From positions 11,970,103 to 12,034,102 of the forward strand of contig JAULJL010000040.1 in assembly GCA_030761205.1 (NCBI GenBank): a DNA stretch of 64,000 nt, written 5' to 3'. A program made the translations under genes and the position numbers. How positions within the stretch are numbered: position 1 is the stretch's first letter; each line of letters begins with the position of its first letter. This document shows, piece by piece, positions 1 to 10,675 of the stretch. The DNA is from Fremontodendron californicum. Taxonomy: Eukaryota; Streptophyta; Magnoliopsida; Malvales; Malvaceae. The notes under the pieces are model-generated. The model did not search any database. It was not told where the DNA came from and saw only the letters and a list, made by a program, of their open reading frames with translations.

Positions 1-121
1 TAAATAAAATATATTTTTTAATTATTGAATAATAATTCGGATTAGATCGGTCTGAATTATAAATATTCTTATCCAAGTCTGACCAAAGCCGGACGGACTA
101 TCCGACCTTTGAGCAAGTTAG
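1..121 (+). repeat. Partial hAT-type MITE (family B), cut by window edge
   Basis: The end of a short repeat that recurs elsewhere in the window (4056, 7929, 26862, 40634, 41472, 49932). The recognisable part is the GC-richer tail with GGACTATCCGACC followed by TTTGAGCAAGTTAG. The other copies end with the same pattern, AACAAGTCTA or AACAGGTCTA. The start lies outside the window. Confidence 0.55.
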
Positions 122-1417
122 TTGAGATTGCAATTGTAATATTTCTTTGCAAAACTTTCGAATTGCAAGTTTCAATTTTTCGGGATAAAAAATTTAATAT
201 AAGGGACTAATCCAATAATTACCATGTAATTTTTTTATATATAGAAATTTTGATATATATATATATATATATATCTCTAAAATTTGATATTACTAATCTG
301 ATAATTACTTTTTCTTCTTAAATATTAAGAGATAATCTAATTTTTTTAATAAGATCTGGAGTTAAAATCTCAAATCTACTGTTAAGCCATTTGAGCCAAA
401 GCTCAAGGTCAATCCAATAATTACCTTGTAGTCAAAGAATATAAATCAATCTCACTAAAAATTACATGCTAAATAGAATGCTTAGCATATATGAGACAAA
501 AGAAGTATAAATTCTTTAAGTAAGAATGCTTTGTCTTGAATCACGATTTTTATAATTCAATGATATAGGAGATGAAATATTAAAAATAAAAATAAAAAAC
601 CTAATTTTATTAAAAGAAAATTATTCGAGTCTTGCCATATATTTTATTAAAGTTCTTAAAAAAAACTAATATAATAAATGATGGGACATATAACAATATA
701 CTATAATCTAGCTTAGAGGTGGTAATAGAGTCGGACGAGTCCGGTTTGGATTAGATTTGATTTGATTTGGAAGGAAGGAAGAAAGTTTGAATTTTTTCGG
801 GTTTGACATGCGAATTATTCGAATTTGAGTTATTTTAGATTCAAATTGTTAATTTTTGAAAATAAATCAATGTTTCATATCATATTGAATTAATTTTTTA
901 AGTCGTTTGAGTTTAAAATATTTTAGATTCGAATTAATTCAAATTTAGGTTGACTTTTCTTGATCAAATTAAATTGAGTCGAGTTTATTCTCGAATCAAC
1001 TTTGTTAGATCCATCTCTTGAAATTTAAAAATTACAGCGATAGTGTATATAGAATAATAATCTTTTTGTTAATGCTTTTAAGTTGCGTTTGAGAACTTGA
1101 ATTTTAAAAAATGAATTTAGATTTCAAAAATAGTATAAATTATGTAATAAAATACATGTAAAGTAACATTGATTATTTTTTCAAATTCATGAATTTATTG
1201 GATGCCTATTTAGTGGTGAATTTGAAATACTTATAGATATTTGTGAATTTGAAATTCATATTTTTATACTTTTCAAATATATAATCGTACTGAATCTTAA
1301 TTAATTTATACATAATATATGTATTTTATTTTTTAAATTTATATAACAAATAAAATTCAAAATTTTAAATTTATATTTTCAAACATAGCTCAGTTCTCTA
1401 GAATTTAAACCATACTA
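122..1417. other. AT-rich intergenic DNA, no gene seen
   Basis: No coding region is recognised on either strand. It holds a TA microsatellite near 253-274 and one possible degraded hAT element at 714-1019. A stretch near 360-410 with gene-like A/B-box character could be a SINE remnant, but this is too weak to call. Confidence 0.6.
714..1019. repeat. Possible degraded hAT-type MITE
   Basis: The left end reads TAGAGGTGGTAATAG, like the hAT element at 10676. The right end, GATCCATCTCTT, is a rough inverted match. No convincing 8-bp target duplication is left, so this is a tentative relic. Confidence 0.35.
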
Positions 1418-2234
1418 AAGCCCCGTTTCTTTCTGATGAGGCGCAGTTAGAGGCTTTAACTGGACTAAAAGGTTGTTTGACAAACAATTGTCAGTGCGTT
1501 TGGGACTTTCTTCACTACAATAGAGTTGAAATTTTGACTGCACCTTTAGGGTCCAGTGGGAATATTTCCTACCTACCGCAGCCTTCTTTCCTCTTTTACC
1601 CATGCTTTCATTTTATTTTATTTTGCATTTAGGATTACAGTGCAGGGACGAAAATGTCTCTTGTAGCTTTTGATTTTGTCTTTTCTATTTTTTTGTTATT
1701 TTATTTTTTTAAAATCTAATCAAATAAATTTATTATAATTATATAACAAATCCTTTATATAATTATTTGATAAATAAATTATAGTAAATGAACAAAAATA
1801 AACATCTGTCTAATCAAGTAATTAACTAAAATAGATAATTATATAAATAATAATGTAAATAAATATTGGTTATTTTATTTTAAGATTTGTAAATATATCA
1901 TTATTTTTAAAAAATAATTATTCTTTCGAAATAAAAATATTCATAAATGATTTTTTAATTATTTATTAACAAATCTATTAATTGATATAAAAATAATTTA
2001 GTAATTTTTTAGTAATTTCATAAATGTCAAATAATTTAAAATTTTCATTATATACAAATTTAATGTGATGTCCCTAATGGTTATTTTTTTATTATAATTT
2101 GTTACTAGCTGTTTTTGCATCCAAACACATATATCACTATTGATTTTAATTTTATCGTTATAATAATTAATTTTACTATCATCGCTATTTTTACTCTTAT
2201 TAAAATCAATCTTATAACCCATTTAAATGAAGCC
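1418..2234. mobile_element. PIF/Harbinger-type MITE (TAA target duplication)
   Basis: An 817-bp AT-rich element without coding capacity. The left end AGCCCCGTTTC and the right end AAATGAAGCC are imperfect inverted repeats. It is flanked by TAA on both sides (1415-1417 and 2235-2237), the usual 3-bp duplication of PIF/Harbinger elements. The ends and the right sub-end (CATCCAAACACA, ACTATTGATTTTAAT) match the element at 31338, so both belong to one family. This copy is more degraded and its left-end hairpins are only partly preserved. Confidence 0.65.
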
Positions 2235-2564
2235 TAAATTAGAATCCTAGATAGCTAAATTTCAAAAACTAGAAGGCAAAAAACAACTATAAGAAAAAAG
2301 ACAAAGCATAGTGATTAGATAAGACTTCCTAGTTGAGTTTGTTGTAAATTAGTAGGCACAATTTGTTAATATAGTAATATATAATAATACATATGGGTTA
2401 AGGAACAAATAAATATTCATAAAACTTTTAGGGCAAAGTCCTTGAAATTAGGGTTTGAACGTGCGGATCAAGAGGGAGCACGTGGTGGACGACCTTTATT
2501 GTTCAAGGAGGAAGCTCTCAGTCTTGTCTAATCTCTCTGTCTTACGAGATAAAGAGTTAGGACT
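2235..2564. other. Intergenic DNA, no gene seen
   Basis: No coding region is recognised. The segment 2440-2565 is richer in GC than its surroundings but matches nothing I can name. Confidence 0.5.
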
Positions 2565-4062
2565 ATCTAGTAGAGGTTTTTTTTATTCATATATAGTTGA
2601 TTTTATTTTTATTTATTAAAACATCGTTAATTTTAAATTATTTTTTAAAAATTTTGTTTTTTTAATCAATTGAAAAATCATCATGGTTTATGATGATTTC
2701 TCAACTATAAATTTTATTTATTTAAAAATAAAGTTGAAAAATTATTATGGGTCATAACGATTTTTTAACTTAATTTAAAAAAAAAAAAATTGATTTTTTA
2801 CCTTGGGTAAGTGGCGATTTTTCAAGGATCTTATTTTTTAAAATATTTGTTTCTTTTTCTTTTTCTTTTTTTATTTTTTTAATATATATATATTTTATTC
2901 TTTTAAAATATGGACTGGACCCATGTATGGTATCAACACCACATTTGCTTGCTCAAGTTTGGCCCGGCCTGAAATATGAGCCTCAAATTTTGTCCAAGCC
3001 CCTTTAGGCCCTGCCATATTATTTTTTTCTAATTTTTTTAAAAATATATTTATTTATTATTTAATCTTTAATAATTTTATATTTTTTTTATTAAGTTGTT
3101 GAACATGTACAACTTAACGTATTTTTTAATGTTTACACTATAATATTATATATATTTAATTTTTATATGACATAAATTACATAATATATATAAATAATAT
3201 ATTATTTAATTAGAAAACGGGATGGGACGGGCTTGGGCCTTGAATGTTGGAGCCAAGGCTCAGCCCATATTTTAAACGGGCCTAATTTTTTTGCCCAAGC
3301 CCATTTTTCGGGCCTAATATTTTTGTCCAAGCCCTCCCAAATATGGGCGGGCCTTTGGGCTTGGACGGGTAGCCCGGCCCTTGGACAGGTCTACATGGTG
3401 GTAAGGGCCGGGCTACCCGTCCAAGGCCGTTTAAAAAATTAAAATTTGGGCTAGGCCTTGGCTCCAACATTCAAGGCTCGAGCCCGGCCCGACCCGACCA
3501 GTTTTCTAATTAAATAATATATTATTTATATATATTATGTAATTTATGTCATATAAAAATTAAATATATATAATATTATAGTGTAAACATTAAAAAATAT
3601 GTTAAGTTGTACATGTTTAACAACTTAATAAAAATATATATATATATTTATTAAAGATTAAATAATAAATATATATATATTTTTAAAAAATTAAAAAAAA
3701 ATGGGCGGGCCTAAACGGGCTTGGACAAAATTTGAGACCCATATTTCGGGTCGGGCCGGACTTTAGCAAGCAAATGTGATGTTGATACCATACATGGGTC
3801 CGGTCCATATTTTAAAAGAATATATATATATTAAAAGAATAAAAAAATTAAAAGAAAAAGAAACAAACTTAAAATAAAATAAAAAAAAGAGCCTTGGGTA
3901 AAAAAAAAATTTAAAATTAAGTTGGAAAATCGCCATGGCCTATGGCGATTTCCCAACTGGTTAAAAACAGCGAAGTTTGAAAAATAATTTGAAACCAACC
4001 ATATTTCGGTAAATAAAAATAAAAACAGCAGTATTAAGATAAAAAAACCAAGTAGTAGACCC
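2565..4062. repeat. 1.5-kb foldback (large imperfect palindrome)
   Basis: The left arm (about 2565-3388) and right arm (about 3400-4062) are inverted copies of each other around a short spacer near 3390-3405. The inner part of each arm is a copy of the hAT-type family A seen alone at 37567-38109, with GACGGGTAGCCCGG next to the centre and the CCCATGTATGGTATCAACA segment outside it. The outer 250-350 bp of each arm are not family A but still match in inverted orientation, for example TTACCTTGGGTAA with CGATTTTTCAA on the left. A transcript would fold into a hairpin of about 700 bp. The divergence and the AT indels show it is old. Confidence 0.75.
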
Positions 4063-4306
4063 GGTCCGAAATTTTTAATTTTTTTTTTATTCAGATTCAA
4101 GTTGAATCGGATTTAAATTGATTCAAAATTTCATATTATTATTTAAGATAATATTAAAATATTAAAAATTATTTTTATATTATATTTATAATTAAATTTA
4201 AATAAAAATATTTTTTTATTGATATATAGTAATTCGAATTAGATCAGTTTGAATTGAAAAATTTTACTACGTGCCGAATCTGTCGCCCGACTTTTGAACA
4301 AGTCTA
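4056..4306. repeat. hAT-type MITE, family B
   Basis: A short AT-rich repeat with TAGACCCGGTCC at the left and CCCGACTTTTGAACAAGTCTA at the right, next to the foldback. The core TTAAAATATTAAAAATTATT and the AATTCGAATTAGATC segment recur in the other family B copies. The target duplication is not clear. Confidence 0.5.
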
Positions 4307-6615
4307 CTAACGAGTAAGGACTAAGGACCCTTCTTTTCATGATTTAATTTTAATTTATTAACTTCACTTAATTAATTAATTATTCCATTATATTCTTTTA
4401 AAAAGTTTTAGGGAGTTAGTGAGTAATAAAAAATTATTGAATTTATAAATAGTGGTTTTTGCTTAAAAATACGTTTAAATTATTTTTTAAGATTAGTTAA
4501 TATTAATGATAATTTTGTATTAAATATAATAGTTAATAATTTTATTTATTATTTTTAATATATTAAATGAAAATATTATTTTATAGGTTAAATGCTCAAT
4601 TTATGATCAAATTTATTACTGTTTGAGTGAATCAAGATTAAACCTTTTATTTGAATCTATTAAGAATGTAATACTTTTCGAATTATGACAATTAAAAGCT
4701 TTTGACAACTAAAAGATAATTTAAAAGGCATGTGCCTAATTTATCAGCAACGAATGCTGACATGTCATTATTTTGTACATGTGTCAATAGAAAATCAAAA
4801 TAAAAAACTCAATAAATTAAATCCCTAATTAAAAACAAAACATCTTAAACCCAAAAAACCTAAATCCCTAATTGAAGAAACTCTTATCGCGACCCTCTCA
4901 AATCACCGAATTTAGATCGATCCTCCTCGACTTTCTCTTCCTACGACTTAAGTCCTTTTTTATTATTTTTTTATTTTTTATTTTTATATATCATTGAAAT
5001 AGTGCTATCTTTAAGCTAAGACGGTCGATTATAAGATCCGAGGACAAGCTTTTTAAAAATAATTTTCAAACCATTATGATACTTTCGATAATATTTCGAT
5101 AACTATTTTTATTCGGGTTATTTCGAAAAACGATTGATACTTAGAACATCTCAAAAAAATCTCTTTTTAGAAAATTTATTTTACCGAAAATAATTTAAAA
5201 AACACATTTTATTCGTCAAATTATTATAAAAAATCAATGAAAATGTTTTTTATAATCAGTTCCAAAATAAAATAAATTATCTATGTAAAAAATAATTCCT
5301 GAATCACTCTGATACTTTCAATAATGTTTCGATAACTATTTTTACTCGGACTATTTCGAAGAACGATTGATACTCCGACCATTCCAAAAAATAATCTGTT
5401 TTTAGAAAAATTCTTCTACCAAAAATAATTTAAAAGACACATTTTATTCGTGTACTAGTGCTGAAATACCGTGCTATATATATTTAAAAAGAAAATTAGG
5501 AAAATCATTAAAATAAATATTAAATGTAAAAAAATAAAATAAAAGTAAAAAAGAAGCACAAAATAAACGGAAAAACATACCTGAAAAAAGAACTCGAAAA
5601 TTCGAGGGTGACGGCTATGGTAAAAACATTTACCGTGAGAACAGATGCGAACATATAGGTCTTTCTTAGATAATGAGTCAAACTTTATCATTTAAGAGAA
5701 TTACAAAAAAAGATTAATGATTAAAAATATTTTGTTACTATTACAATAAAAACTTTATTAAAATAAAATATTAAAAATTGATTACATAAGATGTTATCAT
5801 TAGATTTATTTATGAATTAAGATACTTATCAAGTTTATGAGTTTGGCTAATTCGAGAATAAATTTGTTAGGCTCGAGCCAATTTATTATATTATTTTATT
5901 AAAAAATATTTTTTATTTTAATAAAATTATCACATGTATGTTTAGTAATTCGTGTATTCATATCGTGTTTGTGTTATTTCCTATATCATAATCGTGTTTA
6001 TGTTGTTATATGTTCATATAAATTTTGACACGTTAATATTTTTTATTTAGTCTGTAATACTTTTTCTTTTTCTATTAAGTTTTAAAATATAGATAATTAA
6101 CATATTTTTTAATGTTTAAATATAATATATATTTATTTTTTGGGTTCGCTTAATGGATGTCAACTATAATGAAAACTCTTACCATGCAACCCATGTAAAC
6201 TCACATTAAATGCAACAAAAATTGTTTGTTTAAAAGAATTACATAGAAGAGTGATAAAAATTAAAAATATTTAATATACAAATTAATATTAAAAATATTT
6301 AATATTAATATACACATATTTTTTAATATTTTAAATGATACTATTATTAAAAAAATTATATTATTATTATAAGTATTATACAATATTTGAGTACTAAATC
6401 TCATTATTAATAATAGATCAGTTTTTTAAGATGACTTTAATATATTTAAGTTATTTTTAAAATATCAAAGTTTCATTTTTTTAATAAAATCTTTTGCCAT
6501 GATATATAATTAATAAATAGGTTTTAATTATTACTTTTTTTTTATAATTCTCTCATATTTTCACATGATAATCAGATACGACTAGCAGAAAAAAGGTGCG
6601 ATTGTGATGGATTAA
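4307..6615. other. AT-rich intergenic DNA with degraded repeats, no gene seen
   Basis: No gene is recognised on either strand. The stretch contains a pair of diverged direct repeats (5050-5455). Near 5935-6060 there is a short block of the GTGTCGTGT-rich repeat that is abundant at 20580-21940. Confidence 0.55.
5050..5455. repeat. Two diverged direct repeats, offset about 233 bp
   Basis: The segment beginning TGATACTTTCGATAATATTT near 5077 recurs as TGATACTTTCAATAATGTTT near 5310. The match continues through TTTCGATAACTATTTTTA and ACACATTTTATTCGT. They are tandem copies of roughly 233 bp with point differences. What they derive from is not visible. Confidence 0.6.
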
Positions 6616-6993
6616 GGGTTAGTTTAGTATTGTTATTGAAAAAAACTTGGGTTGAAAAAAAGTGTGTTTAGAAAATGTGGTGAAAAACTGTGGTTTAAAA
6701 ACTTTTAAGTGTTTAGTATTGCTGTAAAAAAGTGTTGTAGAAAATTGAAATGTCAAAAAGAGATATGTTTAAAATAATAAAAGTGTAGAGATGTGAGGAT
6801 AATAAAATCATTTTATCCAAAAGTCAGCTTTTAAAGCCCAAAAGCTATATTTTTTGACTTTTCGATTTGACTTTTCAAACCATGGTTCCAACAGCAAAAG
6901 CCAATTTTTTTTTTATCTGGTTAGCATTGCTTTTGAGGTAAAAAGTAGCTTTTGACCTAAAAAACTGTGCCAAAAACAATACTAATCAAGGTC
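6616..6993 (+). mobile_element. Tourist-like (PIF/Harbinger) MITE, copy 1
   Basis: A 378-bp element flanked by TAA (6613-6615 and 6994-6996). The ends GGGTTAGTTTAGTATTG and CAATACTAATCAAGGTC are imperfect inverted repeats. The interior (AAGTGTGTTTAGAAA, GTCAGCTTTTAAAGCCCAAA) is nearly the same as at 57031-57422. A third, reversed copy lies at 60344-60718. Confidence 0.75.
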
Positions 6994-7050
6994 TAAATCA
7001 AATCTAAAAGTTAGAATTTAAAGTGTTTGCATTGTTCGTATTGAAGAAGT

Positions 7051-7150
7051 TCGCATGGTAATTGTCATCAAATCCGAGAACCTAGAATTTTAGGATAAGG
7101 TCGCATGGTAATTGTCATCAAATCCGAGAACCTAGAATTTTAGGATAAGG
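7051..7150. repeat. Perfect 50-bp tandem duplication
   Basis: Positions 7051-7100 and 7101-7150 are identical over 50 bp, beginning TCGCATGGTAATTG and ending TTTTAGGATAAGG. No differences are visible, so it is recent compared with the degraded repeats around it. Confidence 0.95.
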
Positions 7151-7809
7151 TGCTGCTGTATGGAGTTTAGATAAATTTGTGTTAGAAAATCCAAAGGTAA
7201 AATTGAGAGAAAAAATAAGTTGATAGATAAAATTAAGAAACCACATGAGAAGAAGCAATAAAGTGAAGAAAGAAGAAAGCTGGCTGCCATGAACCATGGC
7301 AGTCAGGTTCTTCCTTTTTTTAAATTTTTTTTATTTAATTGATTTTTTTGATTAATTCATTAATCCTTATTGGCCCAAACTATGTAAAAAGTTTAAGGCC
7401 CAAATAAAAGACCTAATCCAAATACCAAAACATTGGTCTAAGGCCCAATTGACTAAAGATTAGATCCACATGACAATATGAAACTCAATTTTCCAATGAC
7501 AAATTAAATTATTTCGAAATTTGGATCCGAAGATCCAGACAAAATTAAGTGTCTAAACATATGAAGATATATCTGTTGCTACATGAAAGATTTATCTCTA
7601 ACTTAAATTCTGATTTACTTTAACTATATCTCTAGATTAAAGTATGATTTATCTTGTAAACTTATCTTTTAGCTATATCTCTAGATTAAAGTATGAGTTA
7701 TCTCAAGCTTGTAAACTTATCTTGTATAGTTTAACTATAAATACAAATAAATACAATACAACAAAGTACAACCTTTTTTATTCAAACATTTCTTGATTAA
7801 AGTTCTTTA

Positions 7810-7820
7810 TGGTATCAGAG
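7810..7820 (+). other. Copia primer-binding site
   Basis: TGGTATCAGAG matches the 3' end complement of initiator tRNA-Met, the usual primer-binding site of plant copia elements. It lies just downstream of the putative LTR end. Confidence 0.75.
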
Positions 7821-7928
7821 TATTAAGACTCTAACGAGTAACATTTTTTTCAACAAACTCTCCATCTTGGAGAAATCACTTCAAGTCTTGTTAGTTATAA
7901 TCTTATTGGCTATGTTGATGGTTCCAAG

Positions 7929-8136
7929 TAGACCTCTTCATGGATCGAGCCGCGGCCCGGAACATTTTCATTTTCCTTGCCCAGGCTCGGCCCTTGGCGG
8001 ATCCGAATTACTGTTCATCCCATAATAAAAAAATTAAAAAAAATCATTTTTATAATTAAATTTAAATAAAAAATTTATTTTATATTACGTGAACAGTAAT
8101 TCGGGCCGAGCGGGTTGCCGGCCCGTGAACAGGTTA
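7929..8136. mobile_element. hAT-type MITE, family B, with 8-bp duplication
   Basis: A 208-bp element with ends TAGACCTCTTCATGG and CCGTGAACAGGTTA, flanked by a perfect 8-bp duplication GTTCCAAG (7921-7928 and 8137-8144). It interrupts the copia gag relic. This copy shows that family B belongs to the hAT superfamily. Confidence 0.85.
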
Positions 8137-8490
8137 GTTCCAAGCATAGTCCTCCTTCTATTATTCCTAAAGAAGGTACAACTCCTCCAATCATGATCCA
8201 AAACCCTCCTTATGATCATTGGATACGACAGGATCAGTTACTTCTCAATGACAAGATTCCATCTGCAACAGAAAGTGTGATTCCCTTTTTTGCTTTTGTT
8301 GAAACTTCTTGTGTTGCTTACATAAAGTTAATCAGATGTATGCCAATAAATCCAAGTCCAAAATAATGAATCTGAGAGAAAAAAACTAACTACTCCAAAG
8401 AGCAATAAAAATGTTTCAAAATATCTTCAATAGCTTCGCAGCATAGCTAATGAACTAGCTTTGATCAACTCATGTCATTCATGCCTTAAA

Positions 8491-8687
8491 CTATGTTGCT
8501 CCGACTCTTCATTTTTCTTGAAGTATCCATGTCCGATACCCATGTCCGACGCATATCCGGACATGGATATGAGGATATAATCCTCCAAACACCCTCCAAA
8601 TACATGAAAATCTTGGAAAAAATTGAACATACCCGAGTCGAACGCATACCCATGTCCGACACTCACAACCGAGTCCAAGTAACATAG
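8491..8687 (+). mobile_element. hAT MITE family M, copy 1
   Basis: A 197-bp element with terminal inverted repeats CTATGTTGCTCCGACTC and GAGTCCAAGTAACATAG. Target duplication is GCCTTAAA (8483-8490) against ACCTTAAA (8688-8695). It is inserted in the copia gag relic. Confidence 0.9.
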
Positions 8688-9388
8688 ACCTTAAATGGCA
8701 TTGGACCTAATTTCAAAGAACTTGTCGTTGGTATAAGGGTTCGAGAATCTTATATCTCATTTTAGGAGCTTCTTGATAAGCTCTCAGAATATGGAGATGT
8801 TCTTAAGAAACAGAAAACAGCAGCTGATCTGATAATTCCATCTTCACAATTTGCCACTAAATCCAATTCATTCTCTCATGGTAAATTCAAGTATTCCGCC
8901 ACTTCCTTCTTCGTGTCAAGTAAACTATAGATAATTCCCTGCCACATACTCCCACAATTAGCCATTTACTAATGGTGGTTCGATTAGAATGTTGTATCTA
9001 TATTCCATTTCTCTAACTCTACTTAAGGTCCATTTTTTTTCTTAAACAATTCCAGCTTATGAGTGTTCTTATCGGAGATCAACTGTCATGGTCATGGCTA
9101 CATAAACTTTTTCATAAAGGAAAGAAAAAAGAGAGACTTCAAGGCCCTAACCCTGCTACTAGTTAACAGCAGCTAGCAATACATCATACACCTAAAAAAC
9201 CTACCTCGCAAAGATAAGGCTGAAAATCTGGAGGATTATCGTTTATCAAATCTTGAAATTTCTTCATCCCCTCTTCCAGTTCTTCCTGCAAGCAAGTATT
9301 CATAAGTTGATGATGATGAGAGGTTTGATAAAAAGCAATGACAGATTAAATTAAACTTCTTAGATGTCTGATCATATGGTATAATTTC

Positions 9389-9540
9389 CTATGTTGTTCC
9401 GACTCTTCATTTTTCTTGAAGTACCAGTATCCGATGCATATTCGGACATGGGTATAGGACCCTCCAAATACATGAAAAAACTTGAAAAAAATTGAACATA
9501 CCCGTATCCGACACTCACACCCGAGTCCGAGTTAATATAG
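9389..9540 (+). mobile_element. hAT MITE family M, copy 2
   Basis: A 152-bp copy, shortened inside (the first GTCCGAC repeat block is missing). The left end is CTATGTTGTTCCGACTC and the right end GAGTTAATATAG. Perfect duplication ATAATTTC at 9381-9388 and 9541-9548. It lies in an intron remnant of the SG1-like pseudogene. Confidence 0.88.
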
Positions 9541-10675
9541 ATAATTTCTTCTTTTACTAATTCTTTCTAAAATATAATTTCACTTTCCAACATTTTTTCT
9601 TCTTTCCCTACCTGCATAGAAATGAAAAAAATAATAATATTAATCTAGTTCTTCTCTTGCCCCCACCCTGGGGGAAAAGAAAACGTAAAAAAAAAAGGCC
9701 ATTGCAAACGCTTAAAAATTTGGGAGTTCTCTCAATTTGAGCAGCTAGGATTGACTAACAAGTCACCCTCAGAACATGCATTTGTGCAATTAAAATTCTT
9801 ATGTTTCTTTCTTGGCGACTCTCTTTTAACGAAGAGCAACTTCTAGAGCTTCATTAAGTAATCTCAAAAACAGCTGGGCCTTCATGGTTTTGTGCATCAC
9901 CATAGCCAGACCCTGTAAAAACTGGAGATTCATAAGTAATAGTATATTCTTTTTCTTTCCAACTTTCCTTGGTGAGATTTGAACTAAAGAAATAGCCAAA
10001 AAGCCCTCCCTAATTCAACAAACCAAACAAGACTTAGTAATTACACATGAAATCAAATCCAAGCATACAAAAGAAGTATCCGCATCCATGAATAATTATT
10101 ATGCTACCATAATGCTGCAAAACTTACATCTAGGCAGCTAGAAATAAGGGTAATCTTCAAATAAAAGCAACAGTATGTGCAGTGGTATGGCATAGCAACT
10201 AGTAACCTTGATTCACTGTCCAATGAAGTAAGATACAGAAATGACACTTTGGAGAAAGGACAAGTGTACTCAGAACATCATACCATACCTAAACTATATG
10301 ATGGTTTAAACTATGTAGAAGTAGAGAATAGCAAATCTAGTTGATGAGGTAGCCAGAGCATAAGCAGAAATTAAACAATTCTAGCTTTCAGAATACTAGG
10401 AAAGTTACAATTTTCCATCATTATAATGAAATATTACTAGTTACTGACAGGGGCAAAAGAAATTCAGAACTTATGTAAGCAATGAATTTGGTCCTATCTC
10501 AACTTGAGTAACCAATGAATTTGGTAGTATACTCTTAAAATACATAATTTCAAACATCAAGAAGCAGGCAAGACTCTAAGATTAATCATAATCCTTAAAA
10601 TGTGTCACAGAGGTTAACATAGTGGCTTTGAACTGGGATTATTCAAGAAAAATCAAAATATCTGATCACCTTGAG

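Larger units (their letters stand above)
7180..8960 (+). mobile_element. Degraded Ty1/copia retrotransposon fragment (LTR plus gag)
   Basis: A TGTTAGAAA start near 7180 fits a copia-type 5' LTR. It is followed by a primer-binding site (7810-7820). The plus-strand reading around 8150-8480 resembles the gag-polypeptide of copia elements: a PPYDHWIRQDQLLLN segment, then ATESVIPFF, YANKSKSKIMNLRE and SIANELALI, but with stops and frameshifts. Around 8765-8900 a later part (ELLDKLSEYGDVLKKQK) follows. No protease, integrase or reverse transcriptase is seen, so only the 5' third is left. Two MITEs (7929-8136 and 8491-8687) have inserted into the gag part. Confidence 0.75.
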
